Notes: generated from the letters alone by a model not told the origin. A DNA stretch of 64,000 nucleotides from Tepidiformaceae bacterium (GCA_958295975.1 OY282446.1:372001-436000); one strand, 5' to 3'. Shown: positions 16,553 to 25,340, counted from the first letter of the stretch. Numbers and translations are program-made.

Positions 16553-17881
16553 ATGCCCGTGTTCGATCTTTCCACGACCTTCGGCCTGCTGGCCGTGCTC
16601 GCGCTGGTGGCGGCGAACGGCCTGTTCGTGGCCACCGAGTTCGCCTACGTGGCCGTGCGGCGCACGCGCATCGAGCAGCTCGCGAGCGGCGGCCACGCGC
16701 GCGCGCGGCTGCTGCTGGGCTCGCTCAGGCAGCTCGACATGTACATCGCGGCCACGCAGCTGGGCGTCACCATGTGCAGCCTGGCGCTCGGCTGGGTGGG
16801 CGAGCCCGCGCTCGCGGGCGTGCTGGAGCCGCCCCTGAAGGACCTGCTGGGGGGCTGGGTGGGGACCGCCGCCGCCCACACCATCGCCGTGACCGTGGCC
16901 TTCATCGCCATCACGGCCATCCTCATCGTCTTCGGCGAGCTCGCGCCCAAGCGCATGGCGCTGGCGCGGGCGGAACGCACGGCCCTCTGGATGGCCGCCC
17001 CCATCGCCGTCTTCACGCGCCTCTTCCGCCCCTTCATCTGGGCCCTCAACGGCATGGGGCTGGCGGTCGCGCGGCTGACCGGCGTGCGCGCCACGGCGGC
17101 GCTGGAAGCGACGCTCGCGCCGGAGGAGCTGCAGCTCGTGATGGAGGCGAGCGCGCGGGCGGGGCTGCTCTCCACCGCCGAGCTGCTGCTCGCGCGCCGC
17201 GGCCTCGAATTCGGCGAAATCCAGGCCAGCCAGATCATGGTGCCGCGCACCGAGGTCGCGGCCATCGACGCCGCCGCCACGCTGGAGGAGGCGCTCGCCG
17301 CGGTGACGGCCCACCCCCACCAGCGCTACCCCGTCTACGAAGGCGACCTCGACCACGTGCTCGGCCTGCTCGACGCCAAGGACCTGCTGCGGCTGGCGCG
17401 CGAGGGGGGCCGCGACTGGCGCGCGCTGGCGGGGCCCGTGGTCGCCATCCCCGAGGCCGTGAGCGTGGAGGTGGCGGTCACGGAGATGCGCGCGCGCGGG
17501 GCCAAGCTGGTCGTGCTCATCGACGAGCACGGGGGCACGAGCGGCATCCTCAGCGGCGACGACGTGCTCGCGCGCCTGCTCGGCCACTGGCACGACGCCG
17601 CCCGCCCGAGCACGGGCGAGCGCGTGCGCCGCCTGCCCAACGGCAACCTGCTGCTGGACGGGCTGGCGCTGGTGGCCGACCTCGAGGCCGCCGCCGGGAT
17701 CGACATCGCGGGCGACGGCGAGGATTTCGATACCGTGGGCGGCCTCGTGATGGCGCGGCTGGGTCGCATCCCCGCCGTGGGCGAGCGCTTCGCCGAGGCG
17801 GGCTACGAGTTCCAGGTGACGGCCATGGACGGGCGGCGCGTGGCGCGCGTGCTCGCCCGCCGCGCGACGGCGGGACGCTAG
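16553..17881 (+). CDS. CNNM/CorC (hemolysin C) family transporter-like protein, 442 aa
   Basis: Domains in order: a DUF21 transmembrane domain (residues 1-190, with ANGLFVATEFAYV and QLGVTMCSLALGW motifs), a CBS pair (about 210-340, with IMVPRTEV and VVLIDEHGGTSG), and a C-terminal CorC/HlyC domain (about 355-435). Family members export or sense Mg2+ and other divalent cations. The length is normal. The ATG follows a GAGGGGG site. It ends head-to-head with the PAP2 gene (4-base convergent overlap). Confidence 0.9.
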   Translation: MPVFDLSTTFGLLAVLALVAANGLFVATEFAYVAVRRTRIEQLASGGHARARLLLGSLRQLDMYIAATQLGVTMCSLALGWVGEPALAGVLEPPLKDLLGGWVGTAAAHTIAVTVAFIAITAILIVFGELAPKRMALARAERTALWMAAPIAVFTRLFRPFIWALNGMGLAVARLTGVRATAALEATLAPEELQLVMEASARAGLLSTAELLLARRGLEFGEIQASQIMVPRTEVAAIDAAATLEEALAAVTAHPHQRYPVYEGDLDHVLGLLDAKDLLRLAREGGRDWRALAGPVVAIPEAVSVEVAVTEMRARGAKLVVLIDEHGGTSGILSGDDVLARLLGHWHDAARPSTGERVRRLPNGNLLLDGLALVADLEAAAGIDIAGDGEDFDTVGGLVMARLGRIPAVGERFAEAGYEFQVTAMDGRRVARVLARRATAGR

Positions 17882-18672
17882 CCCCGGCCGCGCGCGGCGA
17901 TGGCCCGCAGGCGGCGCAGCGCCTCCGGCTGCGCGCGGCGGATGCCCTCGGCGATGGCCAGCCCCGCGAGCGAGACGGCGGCCCCGGCGATGGCGTCCAC
18001 GATGAAGTGGTTGGCCGTCATCACCACGGAGAAGAGCATGGCCACGGGCCAGAGCAGGCCCGCGACCACGACCGAGAGCCGCCCCCGTCCCACCCAGGCG
18101 ACCATGAAGCCCAGCAGCATCGACCAGCCGAAGTGGAGGCTGGGCACCGCCGCGTAGGGGTTCACGAAGGCCTGCGCCTCCTGCGCCTGGTAGCCCACGC
18201 GGTCGAACACGGCCATCGTGTCCACGTAGCCCGCGAAGGGGATGAGCCGCGGCGGCGCCACCGGATAGAAGGCGTAGATGACGACGCCGATGGCGCCCGA
18301 GGCGAGGAAGGCGTTGCGCGCCAGCGTGTACGTGGAGCGATGCCGGATCCAGAGGTAGACGGCCAGCAGGATGACCATGGGCAGATGGCCCCAGAAGTAG
18401 ATCCAGTTCATCACGCGGATGGCCCAGTACTCGTCGATGATCCACGACTGCCACTCCAGCTCGTGGTAGATGCCGAGGGCGCGTTCGAGGGCGATCAGGT
18501 CGAGGGCGTTGGAAAGGGCCTCGCCCGCGCGGTCCACCACCGCGCCGCGGATGAAGAAGTAGACGAGGAAGGCGAGGGCCACGACGACGGCCTCCCACAG
18601 CCCCGTGCGCTGCAGGAAACGCCAGGCGCGGAGCGCGCGTCGCCGGGATGCGTCCATGTCGGCAGGGGCCAT
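17878..18672 (-). CDS. PAP2-superfamily membrane phosphatase / inositolphosphotransferase-like, 264 aa
   Basis: Six transmembrane segments. The catalytic motifs are AAVPSLHFGWSMLLG (histidine of the PSxH motif) and ANHFIVDAIAG (second histidine with its aspartate), placed as in Aur1/Ipt1-like PAP2 enzymes. These transfer or hydrolyse lipid phosphates at the membrane surface. I placed the start at the ATG at 18672; a GTG at 18696 also fits but lies within a 20-base palindrome that looks regulatory. Confidence 0.82.
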   Translation of the reverse strand: MAPADMDASRRRALRAWRFLQRTGLWEAVVVALAFLVYFFIRGAVVDRAGEALSNALDLIALERALGIYHELEWQSWIIDEYWAIRVMNWIYFWGHLPMVILLAVYLWIRHRSTYTLARNAFLASGAIGVVIYAFYPVAPPRLIPFAGYVDTMAVFDRVGYQAQEAQAFVNPYAAVPSLHFGWSMLLGFMVAWVGRGRLSVVVAGLLWPVAMLFSVVMTANHFIVDAIAGAAVSLAGLAIAEGIRRAQPEALRRLRAIAARGRG

Positions 18673-18689
18673 GTGGAGACTCACGGTTG

Positions 18690-18709
18690 GCCGCACCGGC
18701 CGGTGCGGC
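18690..18709. promoter_or_regulatory. Perfect 20-base palindrome between divergent genes
   Basis: The half-site GCCGCACCGG is followed by its exact reverse complement. It lies between the PAP2 gene (minus) and leucyl aminopeptidase (plus), so an operator is likelier than a terminator. No regulator gene is adjacent. Confidence 0.5.
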
Positions 18710-18759
18710 TACCCTTTCGCCAGCGCACGCTACCAAAATTCCCCCGAAGGGCCAACGAC

Positions 18760-20268
18760 ATGGACGTGACCGCGGTTTCCGGCGACATCAGCACGACGGA
18801 GGCCGACGTCGTCGCCGTCAACCTGTTCGAGGGCGTGACGCGCCCCGGCGGGGCCACCGGCGCGGTGGATCGCGCGCTGGACGGCGCCATCAGCCGCCTG
18901 ATCGAGCTGGGCGACATCCGCGGCAAGGCGGGCGAGCGCACCATCATCCACACCTTCGGCAAGCTGGCCGCGCCGCGCGTGCTCGTGGCCGGGCTGGGCA
19001 AGCCCGCGGAGTTCGACGTGCGCGCCGTGCGCAACCTCTCCGCCGAGATCGCGCGCGCCTGCCGCAGGCCGGGCGTGACGCACGTGGCCACCATCGCCCA
19101 CGGCGCGGGCGTGGGCGGGCTGGACCCCGACGAGTGCGCGCGGGCCGTGGCCGAGGGCGCCATCCTCGGGGCCTACCGCTTCCTGCGCTACAAGGCCGCG
19201 CCGGACGAGGACGACCGCGCCGAGCTGGAGCGGCTCACGATCGTGGAGCGCGACGCCGGCCGGGTCGCGGGCATGGCGGAGGCGGCGCGGCGCGGCGCGG
19301 TGCTGGCGGAGGCCACGAACCTCGCGCGCGACCTCGCCAACGAGCCCGCCAACGCCCTCAGCCCCACGGAACTGGCGGCGCGCGCGGAGGCCGTGGCGCG
19401 CGCGGGCGGCCTCGAATTCGAGGCCATGGAGCGCGAGGAGATGGAGCGCCGCGGCATGGGCGCGCTGCTCTCCGTGGCGCGGGGCAGCGCGCAGCCGCCC
19501 AAACTCGTGCGCATGGGCTACAAGGGCCGCGGCGGCGAGGGCTACGACCTCGCCCTCGTGGGCAAGGGCATCACCTTCGACACGGGCGGCATCAGCATCA
19601 AGCCCGCCGCCGGCATGGAGGCCATGAAGGCGGACATGACGGGCGCGGCCTCCGTGATCGCCGCCATGCAGGCCATCGCCGCCCTGCGCCCGAAGGCCGA
19701 CATCCTCGCCATCGCCCCCTGCACGGAGAACATGCCGGGCGGCAACGCCAGCCGTCCGGGCGACGTGGTGGCGGCCATGAACGGCGTCACCATCGAGATT
19801 CTGAACACGGACGCGGAGGGCCGCCTCGTGCTGGCCGACGGCCTCTGCTACGCGCGCGAGCTGGGCGCGCGCCACCTCGTCGACGTGGCCACGCTCACGG
19901 GGGCCATCGGCATCGCCCTCGGCGAACAGTGCTACGGCCTCATGACGAACGACGACGCCCTCGCGCGCCGCGTGGAGGCCGCCGCCGAGGCCGCGGGCGA
20001 GCGCAGCTGGCGGCTGCCCATGTTCAAGGAGTACGGCGACCAGATCAAAAGCAGCGTGGGCGAGATCAAGAACACGGGCGGGCGTCCGGCGGGCAGCATC
20101 ACCGCCGCCAAGTTCCTCGAACGCTTCGTGGACAAGACGCCCTGGGTGCACCTCGACATCGCGGGCGTGGACATGGCCGCGAAGGACAACGGCTGGGTGA
20201 CGAAGGGGGCGAGCGGGCAGGGCGTGCGCGCGCTCGTGAACCTGGCGCTGGCCTTCGGCGAGGAGTAG
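18760..20268 (+). CDS. pepA: Leucyl aminopeptidase (M17 family), 502 aa
   Basis: A cytosolic metallopeptidase that removes N-terminal residues. The C-terminal catalytic domain shows VGKGITFDTGGISIKPAAGM (Lys and Asp metal/catalytic residues, near 266-285) and the M17 signature NTDAEGRLVLADGL near 348. The N-terminal macro-like domain covers residues 1-150. The length is typical. GAAGG lies about ten bases before the ATG. Confidence 0.95.
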   Translation: MDVTAVSGDISTTEADVVAVNLFEGVTRPGGATGAVDRALDGAISRLIELGDIRGKAGERTIIHTFGKLAAPRVLVAGLGKPAEFDVRAVRNLSAEIARACRRPGVTHVATIAHGAGVGGLDPDECARAVAEGAILGAYRFLRYKAAPDEDDRAELERLTIVERDAGRVAGMAEAARRGAVLAEATNLARDLANEPANALSPTELAARAEAVARAGGLEFEAMEREEMERRGMGALLSVARGSAQPPKLVRMGYKGRGGEGYDLALVGKGITFDTGGISIKPAAGMEAMKADMTGAASVIAAMQAIAALRPKADILAIAPCTENMPGGNASRPGDVVAAMNGVTIEILNTDAEGRLVLADGLCYARELGARHLVDVATLTGAIGIALGEQCYGLMTNDDALARRVEAAAEAAGERSWRLPMFKEYGDQIKSSVGEIKNTGGRPAGSITAAKFLERFVDKTPWVHLDIAGVDMAAKDNGWVTKGASGQGVRALVNLALAFGEE

Positions 20269-20276
20269 CGGCGCGA

Positions 20277-21008
20277 ATGGCCCCGCGCTTCCCCCGCAGC
20301 GCCGCGTACGACGAGGCGTGGGTGACGGCCAACCGCATGGGGCCGAACGTCCTCTGGCTGGCGGAGTCGCTGACGCAGCGGATGCCGCTGGCGGCGGGCG
20401 AGCGCGTGCTCGACCTCGGCTGCGGCAAGGCCATCAGCTCCATCTTCCTCGCGCGCGAGTTCGGCGCGGAGGTGTGGGCCACGGACCTCTGGATCAAGCC
20501 CACGGGCAACTGGGAGCGCATCCGCGAGGCGGGCCTGGAGGGCCGCGTCCACCCCATCCACGCGGAGGCGCACGCGCTCCCCTACGCGGAGGGCTTCTTC
20601 GACGCCATCGTCAGCCTCGACGCCTACCAGTACTTCGGCACGGACGACCTGTACCTGCAGGAGGTGTTGCGCTTCCTGCGTCCGGGCGGGCGCATCGGCG
20701 TCGTCTGCCCGGCCTTCCGGCGCGAGCTCGGCCCCGACGACGTGCCCGCCCACCTCGCCGGGGTCTACCGGCAGGACTGGCACTGCTTCCATTCGCCCGC
20801 GTGGTGGCGCGACCACTGGCGCAAGACGGGGCTGGTGGAGGCGCTGCACGCGGACGAGCCGCCGGAGACGGACGCCATCTGGGCCGAATTCGTCCACCAC
20901 ACGCGCGAGGAGGAGCATCCCCCGCTGCTGGCGGACGCGGCGGGCCCGCGCCTGCTCGGCTTCGCGCGCGTGACGGCGCGCAAGCCGGACGGGGCCGCGA
21001 CGGCGTAA
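20277..21008 (+). CDS. SAM-dependent methyltransferase (class I), 243 aa
   Basis: The SAM-binding motif I is VLDLGCGKAISSIFLAREF near residue 43, followed by a WATDLW acidic strand, an AIVSLDAYQYFG post-motif region and LRPGGRIGVV. This is a standard methyltransferase 11 or ubiE-like fold; a small-molecule substrate is likely but unknown. It starts 8 bases after pepA, sharing its transcript. Confidence 0.85.
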   Translation: MAPRFPRSAAYDEAWVTANRMGPNVLWLAESLTQRMPLAAGERVLDLGCGKAISSIFLAREFGAEVWATDLWIKPTGNWERIREAGLEGRVHPIHAEAHALPYAEGFFDAIVSLDAYQYFGTDDLYLQEVLRFLRPGGRIGVVCPAFRRELGPDDVPAHLAGVYRQDWHCFHSPAWWRDHWRKTGLVEALHADEPPETDAIWAEFVHHTREEEHPPLLADAAGPRLLGFARVTARKPDGAATA

Positions 21009-21011
21009 GAT
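21006..21011 (+). promoter_or_regulatory. -10 element TAAGAT, leaderless geometry
   Basis: TAAGAT overlaps the stop of the methyltransferase gene and ends seven bases before the ATG at 21019. Confidence 0.45.
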
Positions 21012-21018
21012 TCGCGCC

Positions 21019-21912
21019 ATGCCTGAGTACCGCGACATCCTGACCGAACGGCGCGACCGCCACGCCATCATCACGCTCAACCGCCCCGAGAAGATGAACG
21101 CCCTCAGCCACAACCTGCGCGCCGAGGTGTTCGACGCGATGAAGCGCTTCGAGCTGGACGAGGCCGTGAAGGTGATCATCCTGCGCGGCTCCGGGCGCGC
21201 CTTCAGCGCGGGCTACGACCTCTCCGGCACGCCGCCGGACGAGCACAGTTACGTCGACACGCGCAGCGGCCTGCCGGGCGTGGGGCCCATCCATCCGGGG
21301 CAGGGCCAGTGGCCCCAGCACCTGCTCAGCGGCTACTGGCAGATCTGGGAGCTGACCAAGCCCGTGATCGCGCAGGTGCACGGCTACTGCCTGGCAGGGG
21401 GCACGGAGCTGGCCACCATGTGCGACCTCATGTTCATCGCCGAGGACGCCATCATCGGCTACCCGCCGGTGCGCGCCATGACCAGCGTGGACGTGATCTA
21501 CCACCCCTGGCACATGCACCAGAAGAAGGCGCGCGAGCTGCTCTACACGGGCGACAGCCTGACGGGGCTGGAGGCGGTGGAGGCGGGCTGGGCCAACCGC
21601 GCCGTGCCCATCGGCGAGCTGTGCGCGGCCACCGAGGCCTTCGCCGAACGCATCGCCAACGTCGATTCGCCCATGCTGCAGATGACGAAGCGGCAGGTGA
21701 ACCGCGTCTACGAGATCATGGGCATCCGCACGTCGATGGCGGTGGGCGCGGACATCCAGGCGCTCAGCTCCGTGCGCCCCGGCGGCGGCGAGTTCGGGCG
21801 CATCTCGCGCGAGAAGGGGCTGAAGGCCGCGCTCGACTGGCGCGACGGCCCCTTCGAGGACTACGGCAAGGCCCCGCCGGGCGCGGCCCGCCCCAGCCCC
21901 GCCGCCTGGTGA
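21019..21912 (+). CDS. Enoyl-CoA hydratase/isomerase family protein, 297 aa
   Basis: Crotonase fold: ITLNRPEKMNALSHNLRAEV, GSGRAFSAGYDLSG, and QVHGYCLAGGTELATMCDL with the first catalytic glutamate present. The second glutamate position is again a PPVR motif. Coupled by GTGA to a hotdog thioesterase, which suggests handling of an acyl-CoA. Related to the gene at 4609-5517. Confidence 0.88.
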   Translation: MPEYRDILTERRDRHAIITLNRPEKMNALSHNLRAEVFDAMKRFELDEAVKVIILRGSGRAFSAGYDLSGTPPDEHSYVDTRSGLPGVGPIHPGQGQWPQHLLSGYWQIWELTKPVIAQVHGYCLAGGTELATMCDLMFIAEDAIIGYPPVRAMTSVDVIYHPWHMHQKKARELLYTGDSLTGLEAVEAGWANRAVPIGELCAATEAFAERIANVDSPMLQMTKRQVNRVYEIMGIRTSMAVGADIQALSSVRPGGGEFGRISREKGLKAALDWRDGPFEDYGKAPPGAARPSPAAW

Positions 21913-22346
21913 GCGAAGGGCCCGTCGCGGACGCGGGCCACGCGCGGGAGTTCGCGGCGCATCCGCTCCATCGCGCCCTCGGCCTGCGGCTGGAGGAGCG
22001 CCGCCCCGGCTTCGCGCGCGTCTCCATCGGGCCGGGGCCGCTCACGCGGGGGGGCGTGGGGGGCGGGATGCATGGCGGCGTGCTCGCGGCGCTGGTCGAC
22101 GTGGTCACGCTCGCGGCGCTCTTCGGCGAACGCCGCCCCGACCAGCAGCCCGCGGGCACCGCCGACCTGAACATCACCTACCTGCGGCCCGCCACCGGAG
22201 CGCGCGTCGTGGCCGAGGGCGAGGTGGTGAAGCACGGACGCCAGCTGGCCATGATCGAGGTCAGCATCCTCGACGGCGAGGGGCGGCTCTGCGCGCGCGG
22301 ACGCACGCTCTACGCCTTCCGCGACGCGCGGGGGGCGGGCGGCTAG
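21909..22346 (+). CDS. PaaI-like hotdog-fold thioesterase, 145 aa
   Basis: Hotdog helix region GGVGGGMHGGVLAALVDVVT (about residues 49-68), followed by ADLNITYLRPA and VVAEGEVVKHGRQ, as in the 4HBT/PaaI family that cleaves acyl-CoA thioesters. The GTG overlaps the preceding stop (GTGA). Confidence 0.88.
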   Translation: MSEGPVADAGHAREFAAHPLHRALGLRLEERRPGFARVSIGPGPLTRGGVGGGMHGGVLAALVDVVTLAALFGERRPDQQPAGTADLNITYLRPATGARVVAEGEVVKHGRQLAMIEVSILDGEGRLCARGRTLYAFRDARGAGG

Positions 22347-22350
22347 GCCC

Positions 22351-22533
22351 ATGTCCGGGTTCATCGTCGCGGCCCTGCTGCTGCTCGTCGCGGCCATCGT
22401 GGTGGCGGCGGTCGCGTTCCGTTCGCGGCGCGCGACCGAGGCGCTGCGCGTGGCGCGCAGGCTGGGCCTCGGCTACGCCATCGCCATCGTCGTGCTGGCC
22501 GCGCTCTACCTGTGGCGCGACGGCGGGTTCTGA
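22351..22533 (+). CDS. Small membrane protein with two transmembrane segments, 60 aa
   Basis: Two hydrophobic stretches (about 4-24 and 40-54) separated by a basic loop (RSRRATEALRVARR). It starts four bases after the thioesterase stop and ends three bases before glycerate kinase. Function unknown. Confidence 0.55.
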   Translation: MSGFIVAALLLLVAAIVVAAVAFRSRRATEALRVARRLGLGYAIAIVVLAALYLWRDGGF

Positions 22534-22536
22534 ACG

Positions 22537-23637
22537 GTGCGCGTGCTCGTCGCGCCGCAGGAGTTCAAGGAGAGCCTGACCGCCGGGGAAGCGGCGGCGG
22601 CCATCGCGCGCGGCATCGCCGCCGCCCGCCCCGCCTGGACCGTCGAGCAGCTGCCCATGTCGGACGGCGGGCCCGGCTTTCTGGACGCGCTGGAACGCGC
22701 CGCCAGGGGACGCTTCCGGCCAGCGGCCACGCGCGACGCGCTCGGCCGCGCGCGCACGGCGCGGGTGCTGGACCTGCCGGGGACGGGAACGTGCGCGGTG
22801 GAGGCGGCCCTGGCGAACGGGCTCGCCCTGATCGCGCCCGCCGAGCGCGATCCCCTGCGCGCGGGCACGGAGGGCGTGGGCGACCTCATCGCCGCCGCGC
22901 TCGCAGGTCGCCCGCGCCGCCTGCTCGCGGGCGTGGGCGGCAGCGCCACCAGCGACGGCGGCGCGGGCATGGCGCGGGCGCTGGGGGCGCGCTTCCTCGA
23001 CGCGGCGGGCCGCGACCTCACGCCCGGCGTCGCGCCGCTCGCCGCCCTCGAACGCATCGTCTGGACGCCGCCGCCCACGCTCGACGGCGTGGAGACGCTG
23101 GCGGCCACGGACGTGACCAACCCGTTGCTGGGACCAAACGGCGCGGCGGCGGTCTTCGCGCCGCAGAAGGGCGCGACCGCGGAGCAGACGGCGGCCATCG
23201 AGGCGGCCCTGCGCCGCTACGCCGCCGTCCTCGAACGCTCGCTCGGCGTCGCCATCGCGGACCTGCCCGGCGCGGGCGCGGCGGGCGGGCTGGCGGGCGG
23301 GCTGGCGGCCTTCCTCGGCGCGCGCATCGTGAGCGGCTTTGAGGTGACGGCGGAGGCGGCGGGCCTGCGCGAACGGCTGCGCCGCGCCGACCGCGCCGTC
23401 ACCGGCGAGGGCTCCTTCGACGCCCAGTCCCTCGGCGGCAAGACGACCGGCCGCCTGCTCGCGCTGGCCGCCGCCGAGGGCGTCCCCTGCGTCGTGCTGG
23501 CGGGGCGCGCGACCGCAGCGGCAGGCGAGGCGCGCTCGCTGGCCGAGATCGAGCCGGACCCCGCCGTGCGGATGCGCGAGGCCGCGCCTCTGCTGGAGCG
23601 GCTGGCGGCGCGCTGGGCGGAATCAGTCGCCAGCTGA
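22537..23637 (+). CDS. glxK: Glycerate 2-kinase (GlxK/GarK family), 366 aa
   Basis: Starts LVAPQEFKESLTAGEAAAAI and contains LLAGVGGSATSDGGAGMARA near residue 129 and GEGSFDAQSLGGKTTGRL near 290, signatures of type I glycerate kinase, which phosphorylates D-glycerate at C2. GTG start. The 3' end overlaps the CitE-like gene on the other strand by 15 bases. Confidence 0.93.
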   Translation: MRVLVAPQEFKESLTAGEAAAAIARGIAAARPAWTVEQLPMSDGGPGFLDALERAARGRFRPAATRDALGRARTARVLDLPGTGTCAVEAALANGLALIAPAERDPLRAGTEGVGDLIAAALAGRPRRLLAGVGGSATSDGGAGMARALGARFLDAAGRDLTPGVAPLAALERIVWTPPPTLDGVETLAATDVTNPLLGPNGAAAVFAPQKGATAEQTAAIEAALRRYAAVLERSLGVAIADLPGAGAAGGLAGGLAAFLGARIVSGFEVTAEAAGLRERLRRADRAVTGEGSFDAQSLGGKTTGRLLALAAAEGVPCVVLAGRATAAAGEARSLAEIEPDPAVRMREAAPLLERLAARWAESVAS

Positions 23638-24444
23638 GGCGCGCTCGATCACGCGCCGCGCGGCCCGCGCGCGGTGGGCGTCCACGACCGCGCCCGCGCG
23701 CCGCGCCACCCACGCCCCCGCGGGCCGCGACTCGTAGGCCGCGAGGTCGGCGCGCGCGCGCTTCAGGGCCGAGGGCGAGGGCGTGAAGACATCGTTGGCG
23801 ACGGAGGCGAGCCGCGGCTCGTCGAGCACCGCGCCCGCGAAGCCGTGGTTCGCCATCGCGCGCAGCTCGAAGGGGCTGCCATCGATGAGGGCGATGGCCC
23901 CGTGCGCGGCGGCGGCGGCCACGACGGCCCCGCGCGCATGGGCGAGGCGCGGGCCGCTCTCCTCGAGGCGCGCCCCCGCGTCGCGAGCGTAGGCCTCGCT
24001 GGCCAGCACGATCCCGCCAACGCGGGGCGCGGCGGCGAGGGCGTCGGCGGCGCGCAGCAGCCCGCGGGCGGTATCGACGACGGGGAAGAGCGCGATCGCG
24101 CCGGGCTCAATGTCGCGCGCGTGCTCGAATTCGCGCAGCAGCACGGCCGCGTCGCGCACGTCCTGCGGCGCCACGCAGTGGGGGACGAACACGGCGGCGA
24201 GCGCGGGGCCCACGAGCGCATCCAGATCGCCGCGCGTGAGCTGCGTGCGCGGGTGGTTGACCGCCACGATGGCCGTCTTGCCCGCCTCCGCCACGCGCGC
24301 CGCGTCCCCGGCGGCGGCGAGGCGCAGCGCCTCCACCGGCGTCGTCTCGTCCGTGAGCGGGAGCAGCACGGCGTCGGCGTCGGAGGCGAGCGCGGCGTCG
24401 AGGCCGCCACCCGGCGGGACGCGCAGGATGCTGCGCGCGCGCAT
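23623..24444 (-). CDS. CitE/HpcH-like C-C lyase, 273 aa
   Basis: A TIM-barrel protein resembling the citrate lyase beta subunit/CoA-ester lyase family: LRVPPGGGLDAALASDADAV at the start, VNHPRTQLTRGDLDALV near residue 65, VDTARGLLRAADAL near 122. Some catalytic residues are not clear by eye, so the substrate is uncertain. Overlaps the DinB stop as TGATG. Confidence 0.7.
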   Translation of the reverse strand: MRARSILRVPPGGGLDAALASDADAVLLPLTDETTPVEALRLAAAGDAARVAEAGKTAIVAVNHPRTQLTRGDLDALVGPALAAVFVPHCVAPQDVRDAAVLLREFEHARDIEPGAIALFPVVDTARGLLRAADALAAAPRVGGIVLASEAYARDAGARLEESGPRLAHARGAVVAAAAAHGAIALIDGSPFELRAMANHGFAGAVLDEPRLASVANDVFTPSPSALKRARADLAAYESRPAGAWVARRAGAVVDAHRARAARRVIERASAGD

Positions 24445-24965
24445 CAGGCGCCCCCCTCAATGCGGTCGCGGTCGAGCGCGGCCAGATGCAGGTCGCCGCG
24501 CAGGGCCATGACGCCCTGCAGGTGGTCGAGCGCATGGCGGTAGAGCACCTCGGCGATCCACTGGCAGGTGAGCGGCCCCCAGCGCCCCTCGCGGCGCAGG
24601 CGCGTCCAGACGCTCGCGTCGATCTCGCGGAACACATCGAACTCCTCGTCGCGCAGGCGATCGAGCTGGCGCACGAGGTCGGCCAGCGCGGCGTCGGGAT
24701 CGTAGCGCTCCTCGCGCCAGGCGCGGCGGCTGTAGTCGGCGGGTTCGAGCATGTCGGGCACGGTGGCCCAGCGCAGCAGCGGCAGGTAGACCTGCTCCTC
24801 CATGTCCACGAGGTGGGCGATCTGTTCGTGCACGGACCACTCGTCGGGTTCGGGGCTCCAGCGGTGCTGGTCGGGGGAGAGGTCGCGCACGGCCCAGGCG
24901 AGGTCGGCGGTGGTGGCGCGGAGCCGCGCCAGCAGCTGCGCCCGGTACTCCGCGGTCACGCTCAC
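24444..24965 (-). CDS. DinB-family four-helix protein, 173 aa
   Basis: WSPEPDEWSVHEQIAHLVDM with the conserved histidine, and a later CQWIAEVLYRHALDHLQGV helix with histidines, match DinB/YfiT-like metal-binding proteins. These are often thiol-dependent transferases. GTG start chosen from a leaderless promoter position. Confidence 0.8.
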   Translation of the reverse strand: MSVTAEYRAQLLARLRATTADLAWAVRDLSPDQHRWSPEPDEWSVHEQIAHLVDMEEQVYLPLLRWATVPDMLEPADYSRRAWREERYDPDAALADLVRQLDRLRDEEFDVFREIDASVWTRLRREGRWGPLTCQWIAEVLYRHALDHLQGVMALRGDLHLAALDRDRIEGGA

Positions 24966-24973
24966 GCCTGCGG

Positions 24974-24979
24974 AGTATA
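24974..24979 (-). promoter_or_regulatory. -10 element TATACT, leaderless geometry, DinB gene
   Basis: TATACT on the minus strand ends eight bases before the GTG at 24965; no ribosome binding site. Confidence 0.55.
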
Positions 24980-25018
24980 GCCGCCGCGACGCTCGCGGGC
25001 AGCCCCGCGCCCCAGCAA

Positions 25019-25252
25019 TCAGCGGACCCGATTTCCCCTGGCCTCCCACCGTTCGCGCTCGCGCTTGGGGTTCTTGCCGTCCGGCCCATAACCATGCCGG
25101 AGCAGAAACTCCGGAACCCCGCCATATTCGACCGAAATCACGGCAGACTCTGCGGCCCTGTCATGGCCCTGCAGGAAGAAAGAACCGATCCCGGTTTCTT
25201 CGCCGCACCCGCACCAGCATTCCCCCGTCGGCAAAATCCTGTTCTGAGGCAT
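25019..25252 (-). CDS. Small Cys-rich protein (CWCGCG motif), 77 aa
   Basis: A TGECWCGCGEETGIGSFFLQ core followed by GHDRAAES and a GGVPEFLLRHGYG segment, ending in a basic tail. The C-x-C-x-C cluster plus a nearby histidine suggests metal binding. I do not recognise a named function. The ATG at 25252 is chosen because AAAGGAGA lies seven bases upstream; the open frame extends to an ATG at 25291. The leader has nested inverted repeats. Confidence 0.65.
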   Translation of the reverse strand: MPQNRILPTGECWCGCGEETGIGSFFLQGHDRAAESAVISVEYGGVPEFLLRHGYGPDGKNPKRERERWEARGNRVR

Positions 25253-25264
25253 CACGTATCTCCT

Positions 25265-25298
25265 TTCTTGGACCATATTCTTGAATCCCATCCAAGAA
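25265..25298. promoter_or_regulatory. Nested inverted repeat in leader of the Cys-rich gene
   Basis: The outer arms TTCTTGGA (25265-25272) and TCCAAGAA (25291-25298) enclose inner arms ATTC/GAAT (25277-25286). It lies just upstream of the ribosome binding site on the minus strand and could be an RNA hairpin or an operator. Confidence 0.45.
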
Positions 25299-25302
25299 TA
25301 GC

Positions 25303-25319
25303 ATCCTAGAGCTTAGGAT
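25303..25319. terminator. Short hairpin after the radical SAM gene
   Basis: ATCCTA and TAGGAT arms with a five-base loop, 21 bases after the stop of the radical SAM gene. There is no clear T tract, so terminator function is uncertain. Confidence 0.3.
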
Positions 25320-25340
25320 CAACCTCGATCCGTGAGTTCC

